From positions 2,396,601 to 2,460,600 of the forward strand of contig CM030862.1 of assembly GCA_018105865.1 (NCBI GenBank): a DNA stretch of 64,000 nucleotides, read 5' to 3'. Positions 42,793-54,262 of this stretch are shown in pieces; position 1 is the first letter of the stretch; the number at the start of each line of letters is the position of its first letter. The notes beneath the pieces are model-generated. The model was not told the DNA's origin. It was given only the letters and a program-made list of their open reading frames with translations, and did no database searches. Source of the stretch: Metaphire vulgaris (taxonomy: Eukaryota > Annelida > Clitellata > Crassiclitellata > Megascolecidae). Both the position numbers and the translations under genes were made by a program.

Positions 42793-42835
42793 CTGCAACG
42801 ACAACGCACTTGCAGTCAGTTTCTTTCACAAACTA

Positions 42836-42867
<32 letters not shown>

Positions 42868-42935
42868 ATGGTTGTTAACGCACATTAAGTCATTCACTAA
42901 ATGAAGAATTATAAGTGCGGGGTGAGTCACGTGAC

Positions 42936-44025
42936 CTAAACAGTGGAGGCCAAACTGCAGAGTGCAGTTTTCAGTCGGCGTTTAAAAACAATCAACAAAA
43001 CAGTTAAGTTTGAAGTGACAGATTCCAGTAGACTGTTCCAAACAGACAGAGCAGCGATTGCGAAGGAATGGTCGGTGAGAGAAAGGCGAGTGTGCTGCTT
43101 TATCAGTTTATTAGCACCAAGTGATCTCAGTAGGCGAGACTGTTCCTGCAGTTGAATGACGTCTGCCAGGTAACTGGGCTGTTGTGTTGCTATTGTCTTG
43201 AAGGTAATTAGTGCGATCTTGTTCTGAATGCGGTATCGTATTGGTAGCCAATGGAGACGAGCAAGGATCGGTGTAATATGTTCTGTTCGGCGCACTTTAC
43301 AAACAGTCCTGGCCAGTGAGTTCTGTACCTGTTGCAGCTTCTGTAAGTTTCTTCCCGAGGTGCTGTAAAGTACAGAGTTGCAGTAGTCCAGTCCACTGCT
43401 AACCACGGAACAGGTTATTGAGGTGGCTGTGTCAAAATCGATGCTGTTACAGATGTGCCTTAGAGCCCGCATGTGACATTATGTTGACTTGCAGATTGTG
43501 TCAACGTGGTCATTAAATGACAATGTGTCGTCAATGGTTACACCCAGACTGCAGCTGTTGCTTTTCGTTTGAATACAATGGGTGCCTATCATAATGGATG
43601 ATATCCTGCCATCTGTGCGCTGCCGCAAGCTAGTTCCGACGACAATGGCTTCCGTCTTGTCCGGAGATGCCAAACATGAAGCCCGCACAGCAAAGTATTA
43701 ATATCAACTGTGTCGAAGGCAACTGACAGGACCAGTTGCAGTAGGGCTGTTCGATGGCCAGCATTGGCTGCGCCGTACAAGTCATTCAGCATTTTCAGAA
43801 ATGTTGTTTTCATTGAGTGATGGCGCCGGTAGGCCGACTGGAACTTACTGAAGCTTGACGATTGTTGGTTGTGGCGAATGAGTCGGGTCAGAAAGAGCCT
43901 TTCTACTATTTTCGAAATGCTGTGCAGGTTTCAGATTGGCCTGTAGTTGCAGAACTCTGATCGATCCAGGCCCTGTTTCTTGATGAGTGGTGTTACAAAA
44001 GATCTTTTGTAACCCTCAGGAAATA
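42936..44025 (-). mobile_element. L2/CR1-type LINE, C-terminal half (decayed)
   Basis: Minus strand 43472-42936 reads VVSSGLDYCNSVLYSTSGRN, LARLHWLPIRYRIQNKIALI and ALSVWNSLLESVT. Upstream pieces (43813-43589, 43688-43479) hold RT remnants such as VLSVAFDTVDINTL. Several frameshifts. Lies in the intron between two ectodomain exons. Confidence 0.92.
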
Positions 44026-44285
44026 TAAATATAATAAATATAAATTAAAAAATACAATAATTAACATATCTTGAACTAAACGATCACGACAGTTTTCACA
44101 GCGATTCATTACGCCTCTACAGCCAGATGGCAGCCTCAATTTTATTTCTGGAACGCTTTCCTCTATTGCAAACGCGTATAGATTTTTGGTTTGTAATCAA
44201 AGAGGATTTCCAAACCAAGGTCCACCACTACGCCATTGCAAAGAACTACAAACATTGCATTTAATTCTATAATTTGAGCACCTAC

Positions 44286-44485
44286 TTGTCCCCCGGGGTC
44301 ATCGATGGTTATTAGTTTATCCACGTTACTTTTCAACTCCTCCCTAACTCTTGGTACAGCAGCTATAACTCTTTGTCTGAAATTCTCCCACAGCTTAGGC
44401 TCTGGTTTCACAAAGTTAAAGTTGACGAGACCTTGCTGTGCATTACGTATTTCAGTAGAATTAGGCCATCGTGCACTTCCCAAGT
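44286..44485 (-). CDS. rGC exon: ectodomain
   Basis: 200 bp, acceptor TGTTTAG, donor GTAGGT, phase 1 to 0. Encodes DLGSARWPNSTEIRNAQQG and ENFRQRVIAAVPRV, equivalent to the variable loop of the ligand-binding domain that precedes the conserved LYDAV helix. Placement rests mainly on phase and on position between two well-conserved exons. Confidence 0.85.
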
Positions 44486-44919
44486 CTAAACAAAAACAAA
44501 CTAGTAATTATGAATGAATGAATGAGTTTGAATGAATGAGTTTATTTATTTCCAAAATTTATTACCAAATTACGTCTCATGTGAAAAATCGTTCAATTCA
44601 CGGGCAAGGCTGAAATTCGTTAGCGTGCCCCACAAAATAGGCAAAAATCAGGGATGACAGTCGTTTATCGTTTCTGATAACATAGGTCATAGGATAACCA
44701 AGCTAAGAAAATATTAAAAGAAAATTAATCTATATTTATCTTAGAGCGCATAATGGACACGCAATAGTGTTTCTGAAAATTGTACTGAGCTCACTAATGT
44801 TTTTTCAACACTTACAGAGCTTATACGAAATGTAGTTCAATCGGGACCCTTTTTGTTTGGGTTATAGCTTTTGCAGATTCAAGCCAATTTATTTTAAAAT
44901 ATACAAGCTTACACCAATT

Positions 44920-45098
44920 CAGTGGCGGATCCAGGATTTGGCAAGTGTGGGGAGTGGCAACTTCTGATCATGGGGGCCAACCATTTGTTGTTTAATGTAT
45001 GTAGCATTAAGTATAGGGTCCCAAGAGAGTGGCCACTGGGGGGGCAGGCACTCAATAGGGGGCACGGGCCCCTGGCCTCCCTGGTGGAGCCGCCACTG
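44920..45098. mobile_element. hAT MITE, CAGTGGCGGATCCA ends
   Basis: Ends CAGTGGCGGATCCAGGAT / TGGTGGAGCCGCCACTG, flanked by a perfect 8-bp duplication CACCAATT. 179 bp. Confidence 0.96.
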
Positions 45099-45194
45099 CA
45101 CCAATTTACTTTTAGAAGACATGACTTTCATTTGCATACTTTTTCTTGCAGCTATATAGAATTTCAGTCTTCTTTACTTGAAGATGGCAGATTG

Positions 45195-45375
45195 GTATGA
45201 CGCTAGAACGGCACGATGGCAGAACGGATTCGACTCCCACAGGAGCCCCTAAGCTCTACTCAAACTTCATTCATCAAAGAGCGGTGGCAAGTGAGTAGCA
45301 GCTTTGGCTGCGAAGGTAAAATGCGGGTCTGGAGAAAGCAATGGCAAACTACTATTATTATTATTATTATAAGAC
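45195..45375 (+). mobile_element. tRNA-derived SINE with (TTA)n tail
   Basis: GCTAGAACGGCACGATGGCA and a B-box-like GGATTCGACTCCC within 60 bp, then a body ending GAAAGCAATGGCAAACTACT and (ATT)n. Box A is weak, so the tRNA origin is a moderate call. Confidence 0.6.
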
Positions 45376-45615
45376 GGGTCTCGAATGTAAGCCGAGTTTC
45401 CAATTCAGGCCGAGGGCTTCTGCTAGAAGATTTATGGTAGGCTTTCTAGAAAATTAATCCGCCTTTCAGGAACTTTTCTATACCTGATATCATTGCATTT
45501 TTTAAAACTCCTCAGCACCCTTAAAGCTCATCGCCGTTGTATGTCTCATTAGGATCTAAAATTGGTGCAGAGGTGGTTCTTAAAAAAGCTCTTCACTGCG
45601 TCAAAGTGGCAAAAC

Positions 45616-45918
45616 CAGTGGCGGTTCCAGGAATTCTTGGCGGTGCGGAGATGAAATTTTTTAGGAAGTTGGTGGTGGGATGCAAAGTGAAGAAAAAAAC
45701 AAAAGAAAGGATACAAAAAAGGTCATTGTTATTGTTTTCCCCACTAAATCTTAATAAACCTTGTAAAAAAAAAGGCTGACAAGCAAGAAAAAGGTCATTT
45801 GCAATATTTTACACTTTTTTTAAACTCACCGGAAAATAGGTTGACAAGCAAAAAGGTCATCCGGAACCCCAGTGAAAGGGATGCATCCCCAGTCATCAAC
45901 ATGGTGGAACCGCCACTG
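45616..45918. mobile_element. hAT MITE, CAGTGGCGGTTCCA ends
   Basis: Ends CAGTGGCGGTTCCA / TGGAACCGCCACTG, flanked by a perfect 8-bp duplication GGCAAAAC. Inside, two copies of TGACAAGCAAAAAGGTCATC-type words (45776-45802 and 45840-45861). Ends 31 bp from a receptor exon. 303 bp, same family as 44920-45098. Confidence 0.97.
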
Positions 45919-45949
45919 GGCAAAACACTTACTATGCATGCAGACTTAC

Positions 45950-46057
45950 CTCGATTGTAGGTGATGGCAATGTATATGTAATCTGTAAGCATGTTCAGAC
46001 GACTTGCAGCTATGAGAGTACAAAGTACTGCAGTGTCGTACACCAGCAATACTATCA
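45950..46057 (-). CDS. rGC exon: ectodomain
   Basis: 108 bp between acceptor TTTTCTAG and donor GTAAGT. Encodes IVLLVYDTAVLCTLIAA followed by SRLNMLTDYIYIAI, the second-lobe pattern of ANF-receptor domains (I-V-L...A..L.M....Y..I). Phase 1 in and phase 1 out, matching both neighbouring exons. A hAT MITE ends 31 bp downstream of the donor side. Confidence 0.88.
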
Positions 46058-46261
46058 CTAGAAAAAGTCAAAAACAATTACCACGCTTTTACCTTCCAAA
46101 AGTCGCAAAAGCAATAATAATGAAAAATTAACTACAGGTACAGAAAGAATAATTGTATTCAAAACGATTATCCTCAGACCTAATGTAGCATGACACAACG
46201 TTTGGCCTAAGCATTGGCTGTGTTATCTGAAGTTGTTGAGGTCATAAATTTTAGATTAGAT

Positions 46262-46895
46262 ATTCCCAAAGGTTTAAGAAAAAATCGCCCCCAGTAACTC
46301 GCCCCCGGAAAACTCGCCCCAGTAACTCGCCCCTGACAAATTCGTATGCATGTACATCACACCCCCCAAACAACTCACCTCCAATAACTCACCCCCAACG
46401 GAAAATTTAAAACCAAAGTACGAATGTCAAAATGTTAAACCAATGTACACTTAATGCTATCTAGAAATCCAAAGCAAGATAAAGTCAACATTTAAAGTCA
46501 GTGTAGGCCTAGTATTTATAATTTATACTTAACTGTAGCGAAAGTTGGGTTACGCCATGTATATATAGTAGACCTCTAAGATCGCCAAGCCATAAAGGCT
46601 TATGGTGTCTGCAGTTAGGCCTACTCACCCCTATTGCTGTAGTCCAGTTTAAGCTAGTTCTTAACTGCTCGATGTGTGGCCCATAACGACTGAGACAATT
46701 GCATACTGAAATTGAAGTTTGAACTCAGACCTGATTTGTTAGAGAGTTGGCGAATTGGGGGAGAGGGCGAATTGCTGGGGACGAAATTTCCTCAAAACGT
46801 CTTTAATTCGGGGGATGAATTGTCGAGGGCGAGAAAATGGGGGGCGAGTTTTCCAAGGGCGAGTTTTCCAAGGGCGAGTTACTTGGGCGATTTGT
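46262..46895. mobile_element. Element with GGGCGAGTTACTGGGG word arrays
   Basis: Left array (46286-46395) of CTCGCCCCCAGTAA-type words and right array (46742-46892) of the same words inverted; the outermost words are AATCGCCCCCAGTAACTCGC and its inverse. The centre is non-coding. Same design as 16727-17079 and 32972-37325. The exact ends and duplication could not be fixed. Confidence 0.7.
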
Positions 46896-47000
46896 CAGTA
46901 TCTCGTTGTCAAAGCATGGCTCGTGGGCAACCTTCTTGCCCGGGATCTATCATAAAATGGCCCGCGAGGCTTCATTGCTTGATATAATGACTGGACTTAT

Positions 47001-47996
47001 CAGAGTTGTCCATGTGTTGGGTTAACCCATGGGTTGAGTTGGATTGGGTCAAGATTATGAAAACATTAACGGGCTAGGTTCGGTTTTGTGAGCCTATACC
47101 TGTTAACAACGTTACATAGGGTACTTTCCCATTATCCGGACCCCAGTGAAGAGATACTAAGAAATGCTTAGGGTTAGGGTGGCGGTTAGTGTTAGGGTGA
47201 GGGTTATGGTTAGACTAAAACTCTAACACTCACCAGGACCCTCACCCTAACCCTAACCCTAATATCTCTTCACTGGGGTCCGGATAACGGGAAAGTACCG
47301 TTTTCTGTTTCCTGCTTTGACTATAGCCATAGATTCTTGTATTGTAATATGGAAGCCATGTGCGTTAGCCCAGATTCCATCGTAGGCAACGCATTCAGTC
47401 ATCTGTACATTCCGGTCAATAGCAATTCAGACTGATCAAATCACGTGGACGGAAAAAACGACTCAGCTGTTGTTTACTTGTCTGAACAAGTTCCTTAAAC
47501 CGACCACAGCTACAGTAGTTGGCAAGAGGAATGATAAAAAGATATTTCCATGTTGTTCAACTTTATAATTCAGTACGTTATAGCTACACTCAAAATGACA
47601 ATGGCAAGTGATGCTGAACTTCATCTGAGAGGTTGGACTTTTAAAAACTAGTAGGGTAACACTGCAATCTTCGTATCAGCCAGTCTGGCACATTCAGAGC
47701 ATGATTTTTCATCTGGAGGAAAGACTAAGATGCTACATCGCTGCTGTGGGCATCTAAAGTAGAAAGCATTGAAATAGCCCAATGAGATTACATACAGGAT
47801 TGTTGTAGTAATGAAGTAACATCTCTAACTAAACTCTTTTTGTGCTTGAATTTATGTATCTTTTTAAACACGCGATTGTACTTTCACCTTTATTGTCAAC
47901 GTTGGGTTGGGTCAGCAGAAAGAAATTTCATTTCGGTTGGGAAGTTGATGGGTTGGGTTAGGCTTGGGTTCAAAAAACCGACCCATGAAAAACTCT
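47001..47996. mobile_element. DNA transposon, CAGAGTTGTCCA ends, copy 2
   Basis: Ends CAGAGTTGTCCATGTGTTGG and CCATGAAAAACTCT. Subterminal GGGTTGGGT words as in copy 1 (30214-31460). The two copies align in the middle (AAAATGACAATGGCAAGTG against AAAATGGCAATGGCTAGTG). Carries its own insert at 47119-47303. Confidence 0.85.
47119..47303. mobile_element. Foldback insert with TTAGGG core
   Basis: Arms GGTACTTTCCCATTATCCGG ... GTGAAGAGATA and its reverse complement (38-40 bp) flank GGGTTAGGGTGG and CCCTAACCCTAACCCTAA. Copy 1 of the host transposon lacks it (ATATAGATTTTCTG), giving an empty site. Confidence 0.9.
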
Positions 47997-48019
47997 AACT
48001 GACTGCTTTTACAGTTTTA

Positions 48020-48240
48020 GAATTTGGTTTTCAGAAAGTGAAGAATGGTACTACACAACTTCTATAATTTTATTAACATTTAGATTCCATATGTATTGAA
48101 ATTATTTTTCTTTACAAAAACCCGGATCAGAATCATCCATAACATGCCTGTAGTATAAATTTTAAAATGTTATCAATCAATCAAATTAATTAATTTAATT
48201 TTATCGTCCATTTCAAACACATCGGTGTTCATCGGGGACG
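48020..48240. other. Intron sequence, nothing recognised
   Basis: AT-rich with ATTAATTAAT-type words. No coding or terminal-repeat signal. Confidence 0.5.
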
Positions 48241-48299
48241 CCTGTTAAAATGTGACACGCTAAATATAGAAAATAGTAGATATGACCCTCTACTTGAGA

Positions 48300-49452
48300 A
48301 GCTTAGGGGAAAGATGCATTAAGATTTGTATTTATGTTTTATTGATTATGAAAAAGCATGTTATAGTGTGGAGCACGAAACCCTATTTACAGTATTGGAG
48401 AATTCAGGAATAGATTAGAAAGACTTAAGACTGCTGCAGGATTTATATTGGAAACAGGAAACTGCAATAAGGATAAACGGAACCAAGAGAAATCAAAGGA
48501 ATCCATAGGAAAATGGATTAAGATACGGAAAGGGGCAAGAAAGGGGTGCGGAATGTCACCAGACTTGTTCAACCTATATGGAGAGGAAATCATAAAAGTA
48601 ATCAAAGATGTAAAAGGTGTCAAACTTGGAGGAAGAAATGTAAATAATCTTAGATTTGCAGATGATGCCACTTTAATAACTGACTCAGAGGAAAAACTTC
48701 AGGAACTTTTAACTAAATTAGCATTAGAAAGCAAAAAGACAGGTTTAAGGATTAATATAAAAAAGACTTTCTGCATGGTGATTACCAAGAGCAAAGTAAC
48801 ACTCACATGCAGTATAAGACTAAATGGCAATGAAATCAAACAAGTGGCACAGTTCAAATACTTAGGCAGTATGATAACCAGTGATGGGAAATGTGAGAAA
48901 GACTAACATCAAGAATAGGAATGGCCAAAGCAGCATTCTGGGAACTCAAAACGATACTTACAAATAGGCATATCTCTTACGAGACACGATTAAGAGTGCT
49001 CAGAAGCTACGTTTGGTCAGTCCTCTTGTAAGGAGCAGAGACATGGTTCATATTCAAGGCCATGCAGAAGAAATCGGAAGCCACAGAAATGGGGTTTTTA
49101 CAAAAGATGCTGATGATTTCATGCATGGAAAAGAAAACCAATGAAGAGATTTTAAATGAATTTGGAATAAAAAGAAGTCTGATGGTAACCACTAAAAAAG
49201 ACAGCTTTCCTTCATTGGACACATGCCCTAATGAGGATGGAAGGCCTGGAGCATTTGGCAATAACTGGAAAAGTGAAGGGGAAAAAGCAAGAGGAAGGAA
49301 TAGAAACACCTATGCAGACTGCCTACAAGAAGGAATTCAGGGAGTAAAGAACATCGAATTAATAAGAGGATGTCAAGATCGAACAAAGTGGAAATCCATG
49401 GTCGCTAACGTAGAAATACGCACACCTAAAGAAGAAGAAGAAGAAGAAGCCT
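48300..49452 (+). mobile_element. RTE-like LINE, RT half, (GAA)n tail
   Basis: Plus strand frames: FNLYGEEIIKVIKDVKG, NNLRFADDATLITDSEEKL (catalytic FADD), NIKKTFCMVITKSK and FKYLGSMITSDG, then EATEMGFLQKMLMISCMEKK and NEDGRPGAFGNNW. Stops and frameshifts between 48900 and 49060. It ends CACACCTAAAGAAGAAGAAG, 85 bp from the receptor exon at 49537. Confidence 0.93.
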
Positions 49453-49536
49453 GTCATAATCTCCCCCCAAAAAGATATGTTTCGTATCGAACTATTGCCG
49501 CAATGCAGGCAGAGAGTGAAGATGAAGATGACTTAC

Positions 49537-49895
49537 CCATTGCCTTTCCTTTAATCTTCTGCAAAACTGCCTGAACACCCACAACTGCTTTTGTCGATAT
49601 GTTAATGGAGGACGTCGGTATCGAGACAGTGTACGATTCGATTTTTAGGTCCATTTTCTTGCTGGCGATTGAGTTCTTCAGAGTCTCCTGGAACTCCAGC
49701 CAATCTGCATCCGATTGACCCATGATGAACGCGACTCTTTTCCACTTCATCTCTACGATGAATTTCACCAATCCCGATTTCATGATCTGCCAATGGCCGA
49801 CCACTCTGGCGGCCGTCGGGTATCCGACGTATTGGTCTTTGTCCGACAGTTCCTTCGTTATGCACCCGGTCGACACGAAAGAGACGCTGAACGTT
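49537..49895 (-). CDS. rGC exon: ectodomain, central part
   Basis: Acceptor TTTTCAG at 49896, donor GTAAGT from 49536; 359 bp, ends in phase 1. The translation includes FVSTGCITKELSDKDQY, a close match to the SxGC...LSDK...YP segment of receptor guanylate cyclase ectodomains, then a stretch of the type KWKRVAFIMGQ that forms a core beta strand of the periplasmic-binding-like fold. An antisense RTE retrotransposon ends about 90 bp inside the downstream intron. Confidence 0.93.
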
Positions 49896-50086
49896 CTGAA
49901 AATGAATGTTACAATTGCTTGCTTAGTACGCACGGCAAGCGAAGTGGCGGGATGGTGTAGCAAGGCTACACTAGGGGCACATATCAGCATTTTCGGGTGG
50001 TCAGGTAAAAGTCTCTCATGAGCAAAAATGCTCATAAAGGATTTCTTCGCCCATTTACGTATGCTCTTCGATCAGGCAACCTAGAG

Positions 50087-50165
50087 CAGGGATTCCCAAC
50101 CTTTTTTTTAAATTGTACCCCATCCCAAAAAAAATTTGTCGCTTGTACCCCAACCCAGGACCGAC
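50087..50165 (+). mobile_element. hAT left-end fragment (CAGGGATTCCCAACC)
   Basis: CAGGGATTCCCAACCTTTTT followed by GTACCCC words at 50117 and 50145. No right end found. Confidence 0.55.
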
Positions 50166-50309
50166 CAAAAACAACACTGACAAGAACTATACGAGTATAC
50201 TCAAACAAATTATGACACTAGAAATGACTAGAATCACTAGAATAGAATCCAAATTCTACATTCTACAAGTCAGTAGTTGACTAGATTAGAATAGAACAGA
50301 TTACTTATT

Positions 50310-51415
50310 AGGTTTCGGTACTTGGGCCGCTTCTGTTTATACTATATACTGCTGATGTTGCACGCTTGTTTGCGCCATATAATTTTAAAACACATATGTA
50401 CGCTGATGATATTCAGGCCTATTCACATTCAAGCCCCACTAATGCGCTGCAGATCACTCGTGAATTTGTTGAAGCCTCTGACTTACTTCATTCATGGATG
50501 CACTCAAATTGTCTTTTACTTAATCCAGCTAAAACTCAGCTCATCTGGTTTGGTACTCGAGGTCAGCTCTCAATAATTGATCATCTGTCTATGCAGTCTG
50601 CCTTCCCTGGCCTATCTTTCTCCTCTTCTGCCCGTGATCTTGGTATAATTCTTGACTCTGAGTTAACCTTTATGGATCATATTAACTCACTTTGTCGCAG
50701 TTGCTTCTATCATCTCTGCTAGCTTAGAGTGATTCGACGTAAACTAGACATGCCATCTGCTTCTACTTTGATTCATGCATTTATTTGCTTAAGGCTTGAC
50801 TATTGTGGTTCACTTTTTGCTGGTCGTCCATCGGTGCGACTTGATAAACTCCAGATGGTTCTTCATTCGGCAGCCAGGGTGATTGCTGGTGTCACAAGAT
50901 GAGATCACATTAGTGATTATATGATGTCTGTTTTACACTGGCTGCCTTATCCTGCTCGAGTCGAGTTTCGTGTGTTGAGAGCGGTTGCACTCTCTCTTTA
51001 TGGTGCCACTCCATCTTACCTTTCAGAGCTACTCCATCCTCTTAGCTCTATCCCTGGTCGGCCATGTCTTCGGTCCACAACCAATGGTCTTCTCAGTGTG
51101 CCCCAAGCACGAACCTCCTTGTTCCTGAAGCGAGGTTTTGAATCAGTTGGCCCTATCCATTGGAATGCTCTTGACACCAGTATGCGTGGCTTAGCAACTC
51201 CTAATTCTATGGCCCTCTTTTTGAAACAATTTAACCTCTTAACTGGGGATCCCAGATATATCCGTCCAGTTTACATTGAGTTACAGTTAAATACCCAGTT
51301 AAGGGGTTAAAACTTATCTCTTTGTCAATATACAGTAATTTGCTGTGGGAGCGCTTCTGAGACATTTTTCAGAAGAGGCGCTATACAAATATTTTGTTAC
51401 ATTACATTACCGTTA
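50310..51415 (+). mobile_element. CR1/L2-type LINE, C-terminal half
   Basis: Frames read TADVARLFAPYN, KTHMYADDIQAYSH (catalytic YADD), HSWMHSNCLLLNPAKTQLIW, SARDLGIILDSELTFMDHIN, then LDYCGSLFAGRPSVRLDKLQ and SVLHWLPYPARVEFRVLRAV. One stop near 50720 and another near 50900. The 3' tail AGCGCTTCTG...GAGGCGCTATACAAAT is followed by TTACATTACATTAC. Confidence 0.94.
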
Positions 51416-51591
51416 CTACAAAAACCAAAATGTTTATTCAATGTGAGCACTGAGGTTGTTTTTCCACGATTTTGGAGTAAATTTGCGACCAGTCGCAGGC
51501 AGAGGGGGCCGCCTTCTCCACGTGCACCCATACGTGGCTACGCCAATGGCAATACATTATAATGATAATAATCAAAAATTAAAGTCAAAGC

Positions 51592-51857
51592 CCTTCCCGG
51601 GCCTCACAGGCTCATAGAGCGGCGCTGATCTTCATTGCTATAGCCCTCAGCCAGGCGTGCAATGCCACGGATACGGGGCTAGTGTATCGCGTAGCGTACC
51701 TGCTTGACCTGTCGCAGAGATTTTTACCACTGCTCCCCATTTAACCACCGTGAAAAAGGCTGAGTCGACCCTTAGGGCTCCTGCGGGACTCGAACTCGCG
51801 ACTTCCTGCTCCATCACCCAATGTTGTTACCATTCTGCTAACTTCCCGCCCCATAAA
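51592..51857 (-). mobile_element. tRNA-derived SINE
   Basis: On the minus strand a tRNA-like head GGGGCGGGAAGTTAGCAGAA (box A TTAGCAGAATGG) is followed about 30 bp later by box B GAGTTCGAGTCCCGC, then a body ending TAGAGCC...GGGCTTTGACTTTAATTT. Clear Pol III promoter layout. Confidence 0.85.
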
Positions 51858-51863
51858 TTCCAT

Positions 51864-51955
51864 AATAATAATAATAATAAGCGATAGCAGTAGTAATAGT
51901 AGTAGTAGTAGTTGTAGTAGTACAAGTAATAATACAAGTAGTAATAGTATAACTG
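51864..51955. repeat. (TAA)n / (TAG)n microsatellites
   Basis: ATAATAATAA then AGTAGTAGTAG-type repeats. Confidence 0.9.
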
Positions 51956-53089
51956 TACTTTAAGTGGTTTATTTAACATTTCTCCTGTGCTGAGATCAAT
52001 GGGGAATAACCGTAGGCCGGTGTCCCGTCACTTCCTGGACCGTCACTTCCTGGACCGTTCCTAATGTTCTATCTGTTATGTGTATGTAAACAAGTGTATA
52101 CACTATGATATACAAATCGTTGTGATCTGCAATAATACTTAGAATTACTTACTTAGAATATATAATATAGAAATTCGAGATATTTTACTTACTTCCTTAC
52201 AATGGTTTGAGTAAGCAGTGGACCAGTGACGCAGACTAGAACTATTCAAATTTTGAATCGTTGGATTACGGTTACGGTTATTTTTTTGACCACCTACACT
52301 GGGCGGAAGGGTCAAAAACTGCCCAAAGATTGTTGACACAATGGACAGCCCCCAAAATACCTACCTACCTACCTATATACCTATTTACTTCCATTTACAA
52401 TGACGGTCCAGGAAGTGACGGTCCAGGAAGTGACAGGGAACCCCGTAGGCCTACTAAGAGAGGGTGGATTTAAGTTGCCTCGTTATATCAAACAAGTTAG
52501 TCAATTAAGTTAGACCTAATCATGGCAATCAACTCCCCACTAACATGAATAGAGTGGACCAGTGGGATTGGGAGGGGAGTCAGCAAACGGTGACCAAGAA
52601 CCTTCCACATTCCTCTACAGATGCCAGACTGTTGCTACAGCTTGATCGGGTGACGCCACCGTGTCTTAGTTTAGTGTAGGGCTGCCCCGAGTAACTCGAG
52701 TAACCCGAGTACTCGACTCCAAATTGGAGTCGAGTAATTTTTTTTGGAGTCGAGTACTCGCATAGAATAACTAAACAAAGAATAGAATAGATAAATAAAG
52801 AATAACCAAAGAATTTCATTAAAATTTGGCCTACCGTTATTTGTTACAAATAATTATTAATCAGTCTTATTTAGGTTATTCTTATTCGTTATGCCCCAGT
52901 TGGTTAAGATGTTGTCCACAGTGGGCCAACTCTAGTGAAGACCTCATATTTTTTGCCAGTACCGGTAAAATAGTTTCTGTTCTGTAACTTCTGTTATTTA
53001 TAATATTAAGATTCTTGCTCTGTTTGTCCAGTTTGTCTGTTACCTTCAAGCGTTCTGATTGGTCACCAATCGACGTTGCGAAGTCGAAT

Positions 53090-53247
53090 GCGTAACCTCT
53101 ATCCTGGGCTGTGCACGAGACTGTTGCCATTGACAACCATTGTCTATTGTTTAATCAAAACTGTGTAACAATCGAATTGCGTAACCTCTGTCCTGGGCTG
53201 TGCACGAGGCTGTTGCCATTGACAACCATTGTCTTATTTTCTAATCA
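53090..53247. repeat. 89-bp tandem duplication
   Basis: GCGTAACCTCTATCCTGGGC through the GACAACCATTGTCT stretch occurs at 53090 and again at 53179 with a few changes. Lies within the hAT element 52677-54608. Confidence 0.93.
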
Positions 53248-53279
53248 ACGGAGCGTTCGAAGCGTCTTAATTGCAGCTC

Positions 53280-53460
53280 AAACCCCCGTTCCCTTTCCTT
53301 CTCCCCATCCCTCTCTCAAACAAACCCCCTCCCCTCCCCACCCCCTTCTTCTCCCCACCCTCTTTCCACCCCCTCCCTCCCAACCCCCTTCCTCCCCTCC
53401 CAACCCCCAAACCCTCTCCCCTCCCCTCCCAACCCCCAAACCCTCTCACATACCCCCTTC
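53280..53460. repeat. C-rich low-complexity tract
   Basis: CCCTCCCCAACCCC-type sequence of about 180 bp. Proline-rich open frames here are an artefact of composition. Confidence 0.93.
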
Positions 53461-53469
53461 CCTCTGAAA

Positions 53470-53600
53470 TCTACCGCAATCTGACGCAAATGTGCAACGT
53501 CGTGCCCTATAGATTAGCATTTTGAGATTTTTGCATAGCTACGGAAATCTACAGCAATCTGACACAAATGTGCAACGTCAAGCCCTATAGATTAGCATTA
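53470..53600. repeat. 79-bp tandem duplication
   Basis: GCAATCTGACGCAAATGTGC through CCCTATAGATTAGCATT occurs at about 53470 and 53549. Confidence 0.9.
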
Positions 53601-53919
53601 TGAGTTTCAAATGTTCCGTTTAGTACTTTAAACTTTAAAGGTCCCATTTTATAATTCCTTACGTTTCCATCGATTCCTGAAATTTTTATCCCCGGGTTTC
53701 TTGCAAGGGAATTAATTATTCATCGATTATTAGTTAAATTAAATGCATGTTTGTGCAACGCCGAATGGTGAACAGGAGCTTCGTATAGCACCTATATCTC
53801 AGCGGTTATAAACGTTAGAAAGACGCGGTTACGCATCGATTAAGGCTAATTTTATAGAGCACATTTAGGCCCGATTTGTGTAAGCAGTTTATGTTTAATT
53901 TGTTTGTTGGAATATTCGT

Positions 53920-54262
53920 TGCCTCGAACGAAGCGAGCCTGCACTGCGAGCGAAGAGAGAAGCGAGTGCGAGCGAAGCGAGCATTTTTTGTATAATATTA
54001 AGATCCTTGCTCTGTATGTCTGTTACCTTCAAGCGTTCTGATTGGTTGGCTGTGTGAGCGTTCTGATTGGTTGGCTGTGTGACGTTCTCATTCGTTACCT
54101 TCAAGCGTTCTGATTGGTTAGCTGGGTGAGCGTTCTGATTGGTCGTTCTGGAATCTTAGGCTTCGCGAAGCGAAATGCGACGCGAAGCGAACGGCGACAC
54201 GAAGCGAAGCGAACGGCTTCGCGAAGCGAACGGCCACGCGAAGCGAACGGCCACGCGAAGCG
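53920..54262. repeat. GCGAAGCGAACGGC and GTTCTGATTGGTTGGC repeats
   Basis: Two intermixed minisatellites: GCGAGCGAAGCG/GCGAAGCGAACGGC (53930-53985, 54168-54262) and AAGCGTTCTGATTGGTTGGC (54030-54145, at least four units). Confidence 0.9.

Noticed and set aside
47150..47270. Interstitial telomere or chromosome fusion point
   Set aside because: The TTAGGG/CCCTAA runs are short and lie at the centre of a foldback element that is absent from a sister copy, so this is a mobile insert.
53111..53525. Proline-rich open frames
   Set aside because: They read through a C-rich low-complexity tract inside a hAT element; no conserved motif.
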